From contig CBDCEM010000003.1 of the NCBI GenBank assembly GCA_965215825.1, positions 4,774,001-4,838,000 on the forward strand: 64,000 nucleotides of DNA, read 5' to 3'. The notes below the pieces were generated by a model. It worked only from the letters and a program-made list of their open reading frames with translations, was not told the origin of the DNA and made no database searches. Source of the stretch: JAWPMT01 sp965215825 (lineage in GTDB: Bacteria > Bacteroidota > Bacteroidia > Cytophagales > Cyclobacteriaceae). The first letter of the stretch is position 1. Each line of letters begins with the position of its first letter. The position numbers and the translations under genes are program-made. Shown piece by piece: positions 62,901 through 64,000 of this stretch.

Positions 62901-64000
62901 ACTCCGGAGCTTGGGGCCGGATACAGTCCATCATGGACAAATGTATCTCCAATCACTTCCCATTGAATGACCTCATCAGCAGCGACATTGATCCGCTGGT
63001 TCACTTTGATGGCTCTTCCATTTGCCTCACGTGACCATGATACTCCTGGAGCATATTGCTCAACTACCTGATTCAGTGGAGATCGCTCATGCACTTGTTC
63101 GTGAAAAGCAAAATCTCCGGCATCTGAACCTAATCCCAAACTGCCATAGAAATCCTGATGCCTGGCCAAAAGGTCTGTTTTCCGTGAACCTTCCGTACCG
63201 TAGGTAAAGGGCAGATATTGCTTGGGCGTTCTACCTAACTCATCATATCGATAAAACTCCACAACGTCCTTTCCAGCTGGTGATGCTTCTTTATTAACTA
63301 CTTGCTCCGGCCTTCCTAATCCGTCAACATATTGGGTCGTTACGCTTACCTCCGATTTATTCAGTGCCATGGAAGCACTCTCCGAGAGCACCTGATCCCG
63401 TTCCGTTTTATATGTGAATGTACGTTGATACCCCTCGTCGTAATTGTAAGTATGCATCTGCAACAGATTGGCTTCCAGAGGCTCAGTTTTCTGAATGTCC
63501 CATACCAGGTGAAGTCGATTCAGTTCATCCCATTCATATCGCATCGCCCTTCCATTCGGATCTGTTACTTCCACCACTCCGACCAATGGTCGATGCTTAA
63601 AAGTGGTTATTCTTGCTGCTGGCAGTGAGGCTCGAAGGTTTGCAAACAAGTCTCGTTGTTCAGCATCCGGCATATCGGTTATCTCTACTAACGATGGCCC
63701 CAATTGCCCGACCAATTCAAGGTAACTGGCATTCTCCGCTTTCAAAATAGGAAGCATCCGATCGTGGCCCCACAAGTAGGCAGTTTTCATGCCTCCCGGT
63801 TTGTATACCTCGGCAATCTTATTCCCTCTATAATCAAAATGAGCAACGGTGAAAGGTGTGCCTTCCTCCCCTATGATTTTTTCTATCCGGGATGGTTTCA
63901 CAATAGGTTTGCCCGTCCAAGGATTGGTTCCTAAACTATTCAAATAAATCTGATCAGTTGCAACCTTCGTACCTTTGACAAAACGGTCAGTTTTGAGCGG
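59987..64000 (-). CDS. Rhs-family polymorphic toxin (N-terminus beyond window edge)
   Basis: The frame is open to the right edge, about 1,337 residues visible, so the N-terminal export part is missing. It contains many YD-type repeats (for example YNYDEGYQRTFTYKTERDQ, YDDRNRMVRKKV and YDYAIGRFWQVDPLSDAYPQ), the Rhs core end YQYGYDNPVRYNDPYG, and then a variable C-terminal region of about 220 residues. That tail starts with a CPWC and has a Gly/Ala-rich hydrophobic stretch, then a helical charged end. The tail is the presumed toxin and matches no family I know. The 4-bp overlap with the next gene fits an immunity partner. Confidence 0.92.
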   Translation of the reverse strand, partial: PLKTDRFVKGTKVATDQIYLNSLGTNPWTGKPIVKPSRIEKIIGEEGTPFTVAHFDYRGNKIAEVYKPGGMKTAYLWGHDRMLPILKAENASYLELVGQLGPSLVEITDMPDAEQRDLFANLRASLPAARITTFKHRPLVGVVEVTDPNGRAMRYEWDELNRLHLVWDIQKTEPLEANLLQMHTYNYDEGYQRTFTYKTERDQVLSESASMALNKSEVSVTTQYVDGLGRPEQVVNKEASPAGKDVVEFYRYDELGRTPKQYLPFTYGTEGSRKTDLLARHQDFYGSLGLGSDAGDFAFHEQVHERSPLNQVVEQYAPGVSWSREANGRAIKVNQRINVAADEVIQWEVIGDTFVHDGLYPAPSSGVAGSLIVSETTDENGFLSLEFTDKVGHVILKKQQKDDSTFLSTYYLYDDSNNLRFVIQPEGVRQFLQQGNTIVNQELIDRFCFVYEYDDRNRMVRKKVPGAEASNMVYDLKNRLILTQQGNDHLPFVESANEAGLELINEDLAVDQYQGQSYALLNNRSGRLTDGFHFTSSEGTSFRLTSDELSYSSEWNFTKYDVFDRPVQSGRVSLAGSREQLQNQVNEEEVWDESFQNSEGLLLYTNQAFPRDIDQSHVLSVNYYDGYEFTSETAPAQATTQVRGLPTGSKVRMLGLADFLNSVSFYDEQLRPIKVISDNHVGGEDVVTNTYFNKVRPLITESIRTQTAHGTTTSVKEDFDYDHIDRLLSVTHQVNDQAPVTLVRNNYNERGELVEKELSNDELSTSYQYNLRGWLTQINNGTGFDSQEDVFGMELLYDDAGQFNGNIGMIMWKTVGGSGMYGGEQTYSYTYDGASRLKTAVYTGQSNNLFNVGGNDGGIRYDDNGNIQNLVRRFQGDIADDLAYVYEGNQLTRVDDQATADPAALFFDGNTSGADYIYDANGNMTQDLNKDIIEIRYNYLNLPELVTKSNGDQIAYMYDAAGMKLRKVSEIGANTETTDYLGGFHYVNNDLKFLQHAEGRALLDGATFSYEYNMTDHLGNVRASVNQNGVLKQRDDYYPFGLEFNSWTSGTESQYKYNQGTGEKTFKTERQPELGVDFTKFRTYDYAIGRFWQVDPLSDAYPQESWTPYQYGYDNPVRYNDPYGDCPWCAVVAGAWEYGSQVYDNYQKGHTGADAWINNIDVVDVAVEAGAALIPGGKVVKGLVTVGTEIVKESLDIQVYGDVSYVGDGSEGKSVGDISKTVAINSTISLVGGKSAANKLKGASSDAAVKGATSAKTAATKNLQKSITVKNTGDLRSKATNPREAFNNLNSADRKLQVVESLNKAKLGTEGGAALVEEVVNKTLESTEAEVEKRIKE

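Noticed and set aside
1..64000. tRNA, rRNA and CRISPR arrays
   Set aside because: I looked for T-loop type GGTTCGAATCC motifs, rRNA core sequences and regularly spaced repeats with unique spacers, and found none. By-eye reading could miss an unusual tRNA.

Overview
The window looks like a chromosomal segment of a marine or environmental Bacteroidota, most likely order Cytophagales. The signs are a fused ccoNO cbb3-oxidase gene with the ccoG/fixH/safE/hemN tail typical of the phylum, an UpxY/NusG-like antiterminator, DUF1684 and DUF1080 proteins, a GH109-type oxidoreductase, a metalloprotease with a type IX secretion tail, Bacteroidota-style Rhs proteins, and one promoter of the phylum's TTTG-N19-TAnnTTTG type. 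The DNA is moderately AT-rich. I saw no tRNA, rRNA or CRISPR array. Taxonomy is inferred from gene content only.

Layout. 0-5 kb: an FtsX-type ABC permease cut by the left edge, divergent from a sigma54 response regulator and histidine kinase pair, then a small zincin-like protein. 5-10.7 kb: a minus-strand group with an UpxY-type antiterminator, a membrane-anchored SGNH protein, a CBM9-like lipoprotein, a membrane glycosyltransferase and a DUF1684 lipoprotein. 10.8-18.1 kb: a minus-strand cbb3 operon, ccoS-ccoNO-ccoQ-ccoP-ccoG-fixH-safE-hemN. 18.1-20.8 kb: a repeat-rich zone with a complete IS4-family element (18-bp ends, 10-bp target duplication, transposase frame broken at an A8 run). 20.8-31.7 kb: thiD, a tyrosine phosphatase, a kelch lipoprotein, a Na+/solute symporter, an MBL hydrolase, rhodanese, a GCS2-CBS plus aspartoacylase-like pair, and pyrF. 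31.7-32.3 kb: an intergenic region with a candidate structured RNA and a phased array of DnaA-box-like repeats. 32.3-37.6 kb: Crp/Fnr regulator, DoxX protein, SDR enzyme, UspA and the copper ATPase ccoI. 37.7-55.9 kb: sulfotransferase, two secreted phosphoesterases, serine hydrolase, DUF1080 and GH109 pair, CHAT-TPR protease, alpha/beta hydrolase, TlpA-like thioredoxin, MORN protein, fabH and a secreted M43 protease. 56-64 kb: an amidohydrolase and an Rhs polymorphic-toxin locus.

How the parts fit. ccoI with uspA (plus strand, 34.4-37.6 kb) and the rest of the cco genes (minus strand, 10.8-18.1 kb) belong to one pathway but are about 16 kb apart and in opposite orientation. The two groups share a nearly identical 18-bp Fnr-like box at similar distance from their first genes, so they are probably co-regulated by a Crp/Fnr protein. 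The repeats and IS lie on one side of the gap, suggesting a past rearrangement.

The most unusual stretch is the right end. A large Rhs protein with its small downstream putative immunity gene is followed by an orphan HNH-like toxin tail overlapping a second putative immunity gene. A 26-bp direct repeat lies on each side of that cassette, REP-like palindromes lie within it, and a chimeric gene joining an IS3 OrfA N-terminus to an XRE regulator lies beside it.
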